A stretch of 64,000 nucleotides of DNA from the NCBI RefSeq assembly GCF_003236295.1, contig NZ_POTW01000008.1, positions 50,973-114,972 of the forward strand, written 5' to 3'. The notes beneath the pieces were generated by a model. That model was given only the letters and a program-made list of their open reading frames with translations, made no database searches and was not told the origin of the DNA. The position numbers and the translations under genes were made by a program. Below, one piece after another: positions 9,776 to 21,468 of the stretch. Within the stretch, counting starts at the first letter, position 1. Each line of letters starts with the position of its first letter. Origin of the DNA: Jiangella anatolica (GTDB lineage Bacteria > Actinomycetota > Actinomycetes > Jiangellales > Jiangellaceae).

Positions 9776-10710
9776 GCGTCCTCCACGATCGTCTCCAGGG
9801 CGTGCTCCGGCCGCCAACCGAGGTCGGCGGCGATCCGCTCCGCCGACGCGACCAGCACCGGCGGGTCACCGGGCCGGCGCTCCCTGTCGCGGGTGGGCAC
9901 CGGGTGGCCGGTGACCCGCCGTACGGCCTCGACCACCTCGCGAACCGAGTAGCCGGTCCCCGAGCCCAGGTTGTACACGCGGTGCTCGCCCGCCGCCTCG
10001 GCCGACCCGGTCCAGTCCAGCGCCAGCAGATGCGCCCGGCCGAGATCCTCGACGTGCAGGTAGTCGCGGACGGCGGTCCCGTCGGGCGTCGGGTAGTCGC
10101 TGCCGAACACGTCGACCGCGTCGCGGCGGCCGGCCGGCACCATCAGCACGTTGGGGATCAGGTGCGTCTCCGGGTCATGCCGCTCGCCGTGCCGGCCCAG
10201 CGCCCCGCCGACGTTGAAATAGCGCAGGCTGACCGCGGCCAGCCCGTGCGCCCGCGCCTCGCCGGCCAGCATGTGGTCGACGGCGAGCTTGCTCTGGCCG
10301 TACGGGTTGATCGGCACCGCCGGGGTGTCCTCGGTGATCGGGCTGACGCCGGGCTGGCCGTACGCCGCCGCCGTCGACGAGAACACCAGCCGCCGCACGC
10401 CGGCCGCGCGCATCGCGTCGAGCAGCCGCAGCGTGCCGACGACGTTGTTCCACCAGTACAGCTGCGGCTCGGCGACCGACTGCCCGACCAGCGACCGGGC
10501 GGCGAAGTGCAGGACCGCGTCGAAGCTGCCGTCCAGCACGTCGCCTGCGGCGTCGAGACCGGCGCGTACGAACCGGGCGCCGTCGGGCACCGCGTCGTCG
10601 TGCCCCGTCAGCAGGTCGTCGAGCACGACCACCTCGTGGCCGGCCGCGACCAGCTGCGACCCCACCACCGAGCCGATGTACCCGGCGCCGCCGGTGACCA
10701 GCAGTTTCAT
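9754..10710 (-). CDS. galE: UDP-glucose 4-epimerase
   Basis: A 318-residue extended-SDR epimerase that interconverts UDP-galactose and UDP-glucose with bound NAD. Seen: the N-terminal NAD loop VTGGAGYIGS at about residues 5-14, the catalytic Ser-containing SSTAAAYG near 118-125, and YxxxK as NPYGQSKLA near 145. It overlaps galT by 4 bp (ATGA) and galK by 22 bp. UDP-galactose made here could also feed the exopolysaccharide cluster further along the window, although that is inference. Confidence 0.96.
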
Positions 10711-11780
10711 CGGACCTCCCGCAGTCGCGCCGCGACGTCCTCGGGCAGCACGTCGGTGATGAACGCGCCCATGCCCGACTCCGAGCCGGCCAGGTACTTC
10801 AGCTTGTCCGCGGCCCGCTTGACCGAGAACACCTGCAGGTGCAGGTAGCCGAGGTCGCGGTCGATGCGCACCGGCGCCTGGTGCCAGGCGGCGATGTAGG
10901 GCAGCGGCGCGTCGTAGAGCGCGTCGAACCGGCGCAGCACGTCGAGGTAGAGCGCGACGAACTCGTCCCGCTCGGCGTCGTCGAGGTCGCCGATCCCGGC
11001 CAGCTGACGATGCGGATACAGGTGCACCTCGACCGGCCAGCGCGCCGCGGCCGGCACGAACGCCGTCCAGTGCTCGGTCTGTGCGACGACGCGGGTGCCC
11101 GCCGCGCGCTCCTCGGCGAGCACGTCGGCGAAGAGGTTGCGGCCCGTCCTCTGCTGATGCTCGTGCGCCGACCGCATCATCCGGGCCGTCCGCGGCGTGA
11201 CGTATGGGTAGGCGTAGATCTGGCCGTGCGGGTGTGAGAGCGTCACGCCGATCTCCGCGCCGCGGTTCTCGAAGCAGAACACCTGCTCCACGCCGGGGAC
11301 GGCGGACAGCTCGGCGGTGCGGTCGGCCCACGCCTCGACCACCAGCCGCGCGTGGTCCGGCGCCAGCGTCGCGAACGAGGCGGTGTGGTCGCTGCTGAAC
11401 ACCAGCACCTCGCAGCGGCCGATGCCGGGGCGGACGGGGACCAGCTCGGTGCCGGTCTCCGCCGTCGTGGCGTGCGTCGACAGGCTGGGGAAGCGGTTCT
11501 CGAACGCGACGACGTCGTAGGTCGCCGACGGGATCTCCGTCGGGCGGTCCGGCGTCGACGGGCACAGCGGGCAGAGGTCGGCCGGCGGCAGGAAGGTGCG
11601 GGTCTGCCGGTGCCCGGCCATCGCCACCCACTCGGCCAGGATCGGGTCGTAGCGCAGCTGCGACGTCGTGCTCACCGGCGGCAGGTCCCGCGGGTCGTCG
11701 AGCCGATGGGCGGCGTCGTCGCGCCGGTCGAAGTAGATGATCTCGCGGCCGTCGGCCAGCCGCGCCGTCGTGCGTTTCAT
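10707..11780 (-). CDS. galT: Galactose-1-phosphate uridylyltransferase
   Basis: A 357-residue enzyme that transfers UMP from UDP-glucose to galactose-1-phosphate through a uridylyl-His intermediate. The active-site HPHGQ is seen within TLSHPHGQIYAYP (about residues 175-187). An early DLCPLCPS supplies metal-ligand cysteines, and the C-terminal GYLHLQVFSVKRAADKLKYL is typical of the family. It overlaps deoR by 4 bp upstream and galE by 4 bp downstream. Confidence 0.97.
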   Translation of the reverse strand: MKRTTARLADGREIIYFDRRDDAAHRLDDPRDLPPVSTTSQLRYDPILAEWVAMAGHRQTRTFLPPADLCPLCPSTPDRPTEIPSATYDVVAFENRFPSLSTHATTAETGTELVPVRPGIGRCEVLVFSSDHTASFATLAPDHARLVVEAWADRTAELSAVPGVEQVFCFENRGAEIGVTLSHPHGQIYAYPYVTPRTARMMRSAHEHQQRTGRNLFADVLAEERAAGTRVVAQTEHWTAFVPAAARWPVEVHLYPHRQLAGIGDLDDAERDEFVALYLDVLRRFDALYDAPLPYIAAWHQAPVRIDRDLGYLHLQVFSVKRAADKLKYLAGSESGMGAFITDVLPEDVAARLREVR

Positions 11781-12565
11781 TCCGTTCCGTTCGTCGGGGG
11801 AGCGATGACCAGCTCGCCGACCCGTTCGGCCAGCGTGTCGCGGGCGTCGCCGGGCAGGCCGGCGTCGGTGACCAGCATGTCGGCGTCGTCGAGGCGGGCG
11901 ATGGTGCTGATGCCCACCGTCCCCCACTTCGTGTGGTCGGCGACGACGACCAGCCGGCGCCCGGCCGCGACCAGCGCGCGGTCGGTGTCGGCCTCGAGCA
12001 GGTTGGGGGTGGTGAACCCGGCCTCGGCGTCCACGCCGTGCACGCCCAGGAACACCACGTCGAGGTGCAGGTGCCGCAGCGACCCGACGGCGACCGGCCC
12101 GACCAGCGCGTCCGACGGCGTCCGCACCCCGCCCGTCAGCACGACGTCGAGGTCGGTGCGGTCGTCGTCGTAGAGCTCGTCGGCGATGCGGATCGAGTTC
12201 GTGACGACGGTGAGCCGCGGGATCGCGCGCAGCCGGCGGGCCAGCGTCCACGTCGTGGTGCCGGCGGACAGCCCGACCGCCGAACCGGGCCGGACGAGGT
12301 CGGCGGCGGCTTGCGCGATGGCCTCCTTCTCCGCCCGCTGGCGCAGCTGCTTGGCGCGGAACCCCGGCTCCTCGGTGCTGGCCGAGCGCTTCGACGTGGC
12401 TCCGCCGTGCACCTTGTCCAGCGTGCCGCGGGCGACGAGGGTGTCCAGGTCGCGGCGGATCGTCATGTCCGAGACGCCGAACCGGGCGGCCAGCTCGCTG
12501 ACGGTGGCGGCGCCGCGGCGCTGGACCTCGTCCAGGATCAGCGCCTGCCGTTCCGCCGCCAGCAT
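11777..12565 (-). CDS. DeoR-family repressor of the galactose operon
   Basis: A 262-residue DeoR/GlpR-type regulator. The N-terminal helix-turn-helix (TVSELAARFGVSDMTIRRDL, about residues 20-40) is followed by the sugar-phosphate sensor domain with the GLSAGTTTW motif near residue 97. DeoR-family proteins usually respond to phosphorylated sugars, here plausibly galactose-1-phosphate or a related metabolite. It is the first gene of the operon, which suggests autoregulation through the repeats immediately upstream. The ATG at 12565 is close behind the AGGGAGCCTC ribosome binding site. Confidence 0.92.
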   Translation of the reverse strand: MLAAERQALILDEVQRRGAATVSELAARFGVSDMTIRRDLDTLVARGTLDKVHGGATSKRSASTEEPGFRAKQLRQRAEKEAIAQAAADLVRPGSAVGLSAGTTTWTLARRLRAIPRLTVVTNSIRIADELYDDDRTDLDVVLTGGVRTPSDALVGPVAVGSLRHLHLDVVFLGVHGVDAEAGFTTPNLLEADTDRALVAAGRRLVVVADHTKWGTVGISTIARLDDADMLVTDAGLPGDARDTLAERVGELVIAPPTNGTE

Positions 12566-12573
12566 GAGGCTCC

Positions 12574-12624
12574 CTGTTCGAGTCTGTTTGATTCTGTCGA
12601 TTCATGGTACCGGATGTTCGAACA
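12574..12624 (-). promoter_or_regulatory. Operator array of the gal operon: three 10-bp direct repeats plus a palindrome
   Basis: Three 10-bp repeats run head to tail on the + strand: CTGTTCGAGT (12574-12583), CTGTTTGATT (12584-12593) and CTGTCGATTC (12594-12603). A perfect palindrome TGTTCGAACA follows at 12615-12624 and repeats the same TGTTCGA word. The repeats fall 9-38 bp upstream of the deoR start codon, so a bound repressor would cover the promoter or start region. DeoR-family operators are commonly tandem direct repeats of this size. Confidence 0.6.
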
Positions 12625-12667
12625 GGATCTTCACAGCCCTCTTAGAATCGGTCGCTACCGTGGGGCA

Positions 12668-12934
12668 ATGCAGTGGGGGCGCTTCCTCGTGGGCACGCTG
12701 GTGTGCGGTGCGCTCGTCGTGCTTGTCGTCCAGTTGGTGTCCTCGTGGTCGCCGGTCGACGACGCCGGCGGCGAGCCGGCCGACAGCGGGATCAGCGGGT
12801 CCGGCGCCTCCGGCTCGCCTGGGTCGTACGGGCCGGTCGAGGGCGAGCAGTGCCCGGACGGCTGGCAGTGGATGTCGCCGTCGGACGCCGCCAACGCCCC
12901 CGGCGGCGTCATGGTCGAGTGCCCGGCCGGTTGA
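12668..12934 (+). CDS. Small membrane-anchored protein
   Basis: An 88-residue protein with one N-terminal hydrophobic helix (about residues 5-25, LVGTLVCGALVVLVVQLV) and an extracytoplasmic Gly/Ser/Pro-rich tail with two Cys. No lipobox is evident, so it is probably an uncleaved signal anchor. A plausible -10 box TAGAAT lies at 12643-12648. It resembles the next gene in layout and in an SWxP motif after the helix, so the two are probably tandem paralogues. Function is unknown. Confidence 0.62.
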   Translation: MQWGRFLVGTLVCGALVVLVVQLVSSWSPVDDAGGEPADSGISGSGASGSPGSYGPVEGEQCPDGWQWMSPSDAANAPGGVMVECPAG

Positions 12935-12946
12935 TAGTCTTCGGCA

Positions 12947-13306
12947 ATGCATCGAGGCCGGGCGGTTCTGGGCGCGGTGGTCGGCGCCGGCGTCGTCGCC
13001 GCGGTGCTGGTCATGGTGGGCTCGTGGGCGCCCACGGGGTCCGGCTGGGACGGCTATGACCCGGCCGGACCGTCGATCGAGCCCACGGCGCCGTCGCTGC
13101 CGGTCGGCCAGGCGGTGTCGCCGGAGTGCCGGGACGAGCACGAGGCGGCGCTGCGTGACGCGGAGCGGACCGGTGCCACGCTCGTCGCCTACCTCTGCGA
13201 GCGGGACCGGCCGCCGCCGGAGGAGTGCGAGCCGGGCGAGGACGTCGCCCACGTGCGGATCCCCGAGCTGCCGGGCGAGTATGTGACGCTGGACTGCCGC
13301 GGCTGA
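12947..13306 (+). CDS. Small membrane-anchored protein, paralogue of the preceding gene
   Basis: A 119-residue protein with an N-terminal helix (about residues 6-25, AVLGAVVGAGVVAAVLVMV), then SWAPTGSGWDGYDP and a soluble domain with five Cys that may pair in disulfides outside the cell. It starts 12 bp after the preceding small gene and shares its order of basic start, helix, SWxP and a polar, low-complexity linker. The tail is longer and more charged. No known domain was recognised. It is likely co-transcribed with its neighbour. Confidence 0.62.
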   Translation: MHRGRAVLGAVVGAGVVAAVLVMVGSWAPTGSGWDGYDPAGPSIEPTAPSLPVGQAVSPECRDEHEAALRDAERTGATLVAYLCERDRPPPEECEPGEDVAHVRIPELPGEYVTLDCRG

Positions 13307-13463
13307 GCCGGCCGGTGCCGGCCTTGGCACGCCGGGACGTTCCACACACGCGACATTGCAGGCGCGACGGGTGACCTAAAGCGTGCCAAGCGCGACACCG
13401 GAGCGTGCCGAGCCGGCGGAAACTGTGGTGCGCCGGAGGTCGTCGGCCGCCTACGGTGCCGGG

Positions 13464-13982
13464 GTGAACATCGAACTGCTCAGCACGCTGGGGGACCGGA
13501 AGCGGCTGGCCGTCCTCGGCGCCCTCTGCACCGGCGCGGGCGCACCGACTGTCGCCGAGCTGGGCGAGCGCACCGGGTTGTCCGACCGGGACCTGCAGCG
13601 GGCGCTGGCCGTGCTCGGCGGCGCCGGCCTGGTTCGCCGCGACGCCACCGGGCTGAGCGCCGACCTGGAGCCGATCCGGGCCGCGGCCGCCGCCGGGGTG
13701 TCGGCGACGCCGGTGGGCCGGGTCGCGGCGGACTTCCCGCGGCTGGACGGCTGCCTGAAGAACGGCCGCATCGCCACCATCCCGGCCGACGACGGGCTGA
13801 AGGCCGAGCTCGGCCGGCTGGTCATGGCCGCGCTGCCGCGCCGCGACGCCTACACCGAGCGGGAGCTGACCACCGAGCTGCGCGAGCTGGCCGACGAGCC
13901 GGTCGCGCTGCGCCGCCTGGTGGTCGACCTCGGCCTCATGGAGCGCGATCCCGACGGCTCGCGCTACTGGCCCGCCCCATGA
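13464..13982 (+). CDS. DUF2087-containing HTH protein
   Basis: The GTG at 13464 gives a 172-residue protein starting with an ArsR-like winged helix (NIELLSTLGDRKRLAVLGAL, then VAELGERTGLSDRDLQRALAVL). The C-terminal part (LDGCLKNGRIATIPA through VDLGLMERDPDGSRYW) matches the DUF2087 pattern of bacterial proteins that combine an HTH with this short domain. An open extension upstream to 13383 lacks conserved sequence and was rejected. The stop codon lies inside the large palindrome at 13975-14034. Probably a regulator; the effector is unknown. Confidence 0.78.
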   Translation: MNIELLSTLGDRKRLAVLGALCTGAGAPTVAELGERTGLSDRDLQRALAVLGGAGLVRRDATGLSADLEPIRAAAAAGVSATPVGRVAADFPRLDGCLKNGRIATIPADDGLKAELGRLVMAALPRRDAYTERELTTELRELADEPVALRRLVVDLGLMERDPDGSRYWPAP

Positions 13983-14034
13983 TCATCAATGATCCAACCC
14001 CCTATGAGTGGTTGGATCATTGATGATCATGGGG
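13975..14034. repeat. Perfect 25-bp-stem palindrome with 10-nt loop
   Basis: Bases 13975-13999 are the exact reverse complement of 14010-14034, around the loop CCCTATGAGT. The stem is AT-rich inside a very GC-rich region and contains two overlapping GATCATC/GATGATC words. The left arm includes the stop codon (13980-13982) of the DUF2087 gene. It could act as a bidirectional terminator, but it has no U-tract, and its perfection suggests a repeat-type element. The 14-bp word CCCATGATCATCAA recurs at 57013-57026 in the non-coding island. Confidence 0.85.
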
Positions 14035-14098
14035 GTCGGTCGCTCGGTGGTACTGGCGGTACCTGGGTCGTGGCCGGGCGGCGACGGAGCCTGGACGC

Positions 14099-14959
14099 AT
14101 GGAGCTTGCTGTCGTCACCGGTGCGAACTCGGGCATCGGCGAACAGATCGCGACCGGCCTCGCCCGGCACGGCGCGTCGGTGGTCCTCGTCGCACGCAAC
14201 CGTGACCGGCTGGAGGCGACGCGACGGCGCATCGCGGCGATCGCGCCCGGCGTCGACCTGACCGTCGAGCCGGTCGACCTCGCCGAGCTGGACGAGGTCC
14301 GCGGCCTGGCCGAGCGGCTGGCCGGGCGGGACCCGTCGATCGTGGTGAGCAACGCCGCGGTGATCGCACCGCTGGACGACCGGACCCCGGCCGGCCTGCA
14401 TCGGTCGCTGGCGACGAACCACCTCGCGCCGTACCTGCTGCTGCGCACGCTCGCCGAGCGGCCCAGCCCGCGGCCGCGGCGGTTCGTCGTCGTCGGCGGC
14501 TCGCCGCGCGGGCTGCGACGCGTCCCCGTCGACCTCGACGACCTCAACGCCGAGACCGGCCGTGGGCTCGGCTGGCCGCCCAGCTTCCGCCCGTTCGCCG
14601 CGTACGCGCGGACGAAGAACATGAACGCGATGTTCGTGTACGGCCTCGCCGGACGGCTGCGCGGCACGAGCACGACGGTCAACGGCGCGCACCCGGGGAT
14701 CATCAGCGGCGGCCGTCTGAACCGGCACGACCGCGGCGCGCTGCGGGTGTTCGGCTCGGTGCTCGGCGCCTTCTCACCGGGGACGGAGACCGGCGCGGAC
14801 ACGCCGCTCTGGCTGGCGACGGCGGCCGAGGTCGACGGCGTGTCCGGGCGGTTCTACGTCAAGCGCCGTGCGGTCCAGACCGCGGGCCACACCACCGACC
14901 CCGAGCGCGTCGAGCGGCTGTGGCGCGAGAGCGCCCGGCTGGTCGGCCTACCCGAGTGA
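14099..14959 (+). CDS. SDR-family oxidoreductase
   Basis: A 286-residue Rossmann enzyme with the cofactor loop TGANSGIGEQIA at about residues 7-18, VSNAAV near 83, VVVGGSPRGL near 130 and a YxxxK catalytic pair in FAAYARTKNM near 175. The layout is that of the retinol-dehydrogenase/protochlorophyllide-reductase-like SDR group. The substrate is unknown. It ends with a 12-bp convergent overlap onto the 3' end of the neighbouring regulator gene. Confidence 0.85.
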   Translation: MELAVVTGANSGIGEQIATGLARHGASVVLVARNRDRLEATRRRIAAIAPGVDLTVEPVDLAELDEVRGLAERLAGRDPSIVVSNAAVIAPLDDRTPAGLHRSLATNHLAPYLLLRTLAERPSPRPRRFVVVGGSPRGLRRVPVDLDDLNAETGRGLGWPPSFRPFAAYARTKNMNAMFVYGLAGRLRGTSTTVNGAHPGIISGGRLNRHDRGALRVFGSVLGAFSPGTETGADTPLWLATAAEVDGVSGRFYVKRRAVQTAGHTTDPERVERLWRESARLVGLPE

Positions 14960-15771
14960 CCCGCGCAGCAGCTCCAGCCGGTCGGCGTCGGCGCTGCCGG
15001 GCGGAGCGCTGTACACGACGATGCGCAGGTCCGAGTCCAGGGCGGAGAACACGTCGCAGTCCAGCGTGATCGGGCCGATCTCCGGATGGTCGACGGTCTT
15101 GCGCTCGGCCACCCGGTGCGGCAGCGCGAAGTCGTGCCACTGCCGCGCGAACGCGGGGCTGACGGAACGCAGGTCGGCCACCAGCCGGGCGAGGCCGGCG
15201 TCGTCCGGATAGGTCGCGACCGCGCGCCGCAGGTCGGCGACCAGTTCGCGGCCGAGCCGGTCGTGCTCCTCGGCCGTGTGCCGCACGGGGCTGGGCCGGC
15301 CGGTGAAGTGATGCCACGCGAGATTCGCCTCGCGCCCGCGCGGGGCCGCCGAGATGCCGATGAGCGCGACCCACAGCGGGTTGGCGACGACGAGGTCCCA
15401 GCTCGCGGTGAAGACGGCCGTCGGCGTGTCGTGCAGCCGGTCGAGGACGCGTCCGGTGCCCGGGCCGATCTCCCGCGGGACGGTACCGCCCGACGGCGGC
15501 GCCTGGACGCCGGCCAGCCGGAACAGCGTCGCGCTCTCGCCGGCGTTGAGCCGCAGCGCCCGCGCCAGTGCGCCGAGGACCTGCGGCGACGGGTTCCGCG
15601 CACGGCCCTGCTCGAGCTGGACCAGGTAGTCGACGGAGATGTCGGCCAGCACGGCCAGCTCCTCGCGGCGCAGCCCCGGCAGGCGACGCGGCCCGGCGTC
15701 GGGCAGCCCGGCGGCGGCCGGGGTCACCCGCTGCCGCCACGACCGCAGCGCCTGGGCGAGCCCCGCCTCGG

Positions 15772-15775
<4 letters not shown>
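14948..15775 (-). CDS. Xre/MmyB-type helix-turn-helix regulator
   Basis: A 275-residue regulator with an N-terminal Xre HTH, seen as RREELAVLADISVDYLVQLE near residues 36-55 and the typical QGRARNPSPQVLGALARALR after it. The MmyB-like ligand-binding domain follows (WDLVVANPLWVALIG through the ending GSADADRLELLRGSLG). The GTG start at 15775 overlaps the pgm stop in a GTGA motif, so it is translated together with phosphoglucomutase. MmyB proteins often control an adjacent SDR gene, which fits the convergent SDR here. This regulatory link is inference. Confidence 0.88.
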
Positions 15776-17427
<1,652 letters not shown>

Positions 17428-17501
17428 CGTGCCACCCTAGCTCCGGAACCGCTCTAGGATTCTTGGGTGAGCGATCGACATACGTCGGCGGGACCGGGCT
17501 C

Positions 17502-18821
17502 GTGAACCAGGGAACGCTGCTCAACTTCGGCCTCGTGCTGATCTTCATCCTGATCGGCGGGCTCTTCGCGGCGACCGAGCTGGCGCTGGTGTCGCTGCGG
17601 GAGAGCCAGCTGGCTCAAATGGCCCAGCAGGGCCGCCGCGGCGAGCGGGTCGCCGGCCTGGCCCGCAACCCCAACCGGTTCCTGTCCGCCGTGCAGATCG
17701 GCGTCACCGTCGCCGGCTTCTTCTCCGCCGCGTACGGCGCGTCGACGCTGGCGCCGGACCTCGCGCCGGTCCTGGAGGACTGGGGGCTGCCCGGCGGCGC
17801 CGCCGACACGCTCTCGTTCATCGCGCTGACGCTGTTCATCGCCTACCTGTCGCTGGTGCTCGGCGAGCTGGTGCCGAAGCGGATCGCGCTGCAGCGGGCG
17901 GCCGGCGTCTCGCTGGCGGTCGCGCCGCCGCTGGACCGGTTCGCGACGCTGATGCGCCCGGTCATCTGGTTCCTCTCCAGATCCACCGACGTCGTGGTCC
18001 GCGGGCTCGGCGGCGACCCGTCGGCGCAGCGCGAGGAGATGAGCGAGGACGAGCTGCGCGAGCTGGTCTCCGGTCATGAGGGCCTGAGCGAGGAGGAGCG
18101 GCGCATCGTCGGCGACGTGCTCGACGTCGGCGACCGGCAGGTCCGCGAGGTGATGCGCCCGCGCACCGAGGTCGACTTCCTCGACGCGGACATGCCGGTG
18201 TTCAAGGCGGTCAAGCTGGCCTCGACGATGCCGCACTCCCGCTACCCGGTGGTCGGCACGTCCACCGACGACGTCGTCGGCTTCGTGCACGTGCGCGACC
18301 TGTTCGACCCGGAGGTGTCCGGGCGCAGCATCCGGGTCGGCGAGCTGGTGCGCGACGTGCTCGTGCTGCCCGGCACCAAGCGGGTGCTGCCGGCGATGAC
18401 GGAGATGCGCCGCGACGGCTCGCACCTGGCCGTCGTCGTCGACGAGTACGGCGGCACCGCCGGCATCGTCACGCTGGAGGACCTGGTCGAGGAGCTGGTC
18501 GGCGAGATCCGCGACGAGTACGACACCGACGAGCTGCCCCTGTCCGCCGTCGTCGGTGGCGTGGCCGACGTCGACGGGATGCTCAACCTCGGCGACTTCG
18601 CCGACCGCACCGGCCTGCGGCTGCCCGACGGCCCGTACGAGACCGTCGCCGGCTTCGTCGTCGCCCACCTCGGCCGGCTCCCCTCCGTCGGCGACGTCGT
18701 CGAGTACGACGGTGTGCGGCTGGAGGTGCTGGCGCTGGACGGACGGCGGGCCGCCCGGCTGCGGGTCCACCCCCGCCCGGAGCCGCCGTCGCCCGAGCTC
18801 GTCCCGCCGGTGAACGGCTGA
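17502..18821 (+). CDS. CNNM/CorC-type hemolysin-family membrane protein
   Basis: About 439 residues from the GTG at 17502, which places the hydrophobic LLNFGLVLIFILIGGLFAATELALVS start at the expected N-terminus. A TTG at 17463 in the same frame would add 13 residues. Domain order: DUF21 transmembrane domain with about four helices (residues 1-190), two CBS repeats (about 205-330, including RTEVDFLDADMPVFKA and VVDEYGGTAGIVTLEDLVEE), and a CorC_HlyC domain at the C-terminus (VGGVADVDGMLNLGDF). The family is linked to Mg2+ or other divalent-cation export or homeostasis. Confidence 0.9.
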   Translation: MNQGTLLNFGLVLIFILIGGLFAATELALVSLRESQLAQMAQQGRRGERVAGLARNPNRFLSAVQIGVTVAGFFSAAYGASTLAPDLAPVLEDWGLPGGAADTLSFIALTLFIAYLSLVLGELVPKRIALQRAAGVSLAVAPPLDRFATLMRPVIWFLSRSTDVVVRGLGGDPSAQREEMSEDELRELVSGHEGLSEEERRIVGDVLDVGDRQVREVMRPRTEVDFLDADMPVFKAVKLASTMPHSRYPVVGTSTDDVVGFVHVRDLFDPEVSGRSIRVGELVRDVLVLPGTKRVLPAMTEMRRDGSHLAVVVDEYGGTAGIVTLEDLVEELVGEIRDEYDTDELPLSAVVGGVADVDGMLNLGDFADRTGLRLPDGPYETVAGFVVAHLGRLPSVGDVVEYDGVRLEVLALDGRRAARLRVHPRPEPPSPELVPPVNG

Positions 18822-18857
18822 ACGGCGCACCGGCGTGTCCCGCGGCGCAGTGACTGA

Positions 18858-20430
<1,573 letters not shown>

Positions 20431-20434
<4 letters not shown>

Positions 20435-21468
20435 TCGGCAGGCTCCGCGCGGTGTGGGAGCGGCTCCAGCAGACGCTGCCGTTGCGGGCCTGGAAGCGCT
20501 ACGGCGACCTCCGCGGCAACCGGCTGGCCGGCGCCTCCAGCTTCTACGGGTTCGTGTCGCTGTTCCCGCTGCTGGTGCTGGCCGCCGCGATCGTCAGCGC
20601 GATCGCCGGCCCGTCCGGCGTCGCGACCGTGCAGGAGATCGTCGACGACAACCTGCCCGGCCTGCAGATCGACATCGCGTCGTTCCATCGGAACGCGGGC
20701 ACCCTCGGAGTGATCGGCGCCGGCGTCCTCCTGTTCACCGGGCTCGGCTGGGTCGACTCCGTCCGGGCCGCGGTCCGGTCCATGTGGGGGCTGGACGACC
20801 AGCCCGGCAACATCGTCGTGCGCAAGGGCCTGGACATCGTGGCGCTGGCCGGGCTCGGCGTGCTCATCCTCGTGTCGTCCGGCGCCAGTGTCCTCGTCAT
20901 CTCCTACGCCGGCGACGTGCTCGACTGGCTCGGCTTCGGCACCGGCGGCTGGCTGCTGCGGCTGATCGGCGGCCTGGTCTCGGTGGGCGGCAGCATGGCG
21001 CTGTTCGCCTACATGCTGTCCGGGCTGCCGCGGATCGTGGTGCCGTGGCGCAACCTCGTGGTCGTGTCGCTGCTCAGCGCCGTCGTCTTCGAGGTCCTGA
21101 AGCAGTTCCTGGTCCAGTACGTCGTCGGGACCGCGTCGCAGAACTCCTATGCCGCGTTCGCCGCGCCGCTGGCCCTGCTGGCCTGGATCTACCTCGTGAC
21201 GCGGCTGCTCATGGTCGCGGCGGCGCTGACGGCGGAGAGCGCCATCGACGAGCTCGAGGCCGGCGAACGGGCCGAGGCCGCCGGTGGAATGCAGTCGCAG
21301 ACCCGCGGCCAGGGCCCGGCCCCGGCCGCAGTGCTCTCACCGGGTCAGGTCCGGGCGACGGAGGTGGCGGCCGGCGCGGTGCTCGGCGCGGCCGGGGTGG
21401 CGCTGGCGGTGCTCGCGGCCCGGGCCGCGAGCACGGCGCGTGGCGCGTTCCGCCGTCAGCGCGAGTAG
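20431..21468 (+). CDS. YihY/BrkB-family inner membrane protein
   Basis: A 345-residue polytopic membrane protein. About six hydrophobic helices are seen, starting at FYGFVSLFPLLVLAAAIVSA (about residues 37-56), with the family's RYGDLRGNRLAGASSFY entry and the WIYLVTRLLMVAAAL segment near the end of the membrane part. The cytoplasmic tail (about 290-345) is charged and ends in an Ala-rich helix. Despite the old name ribonuclease BN, the family's role is unsettled. It overlaps the upstream gene by 4 bp and the convergent carboxypeptidase gene by 13 bp. Confidence 0.9.
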
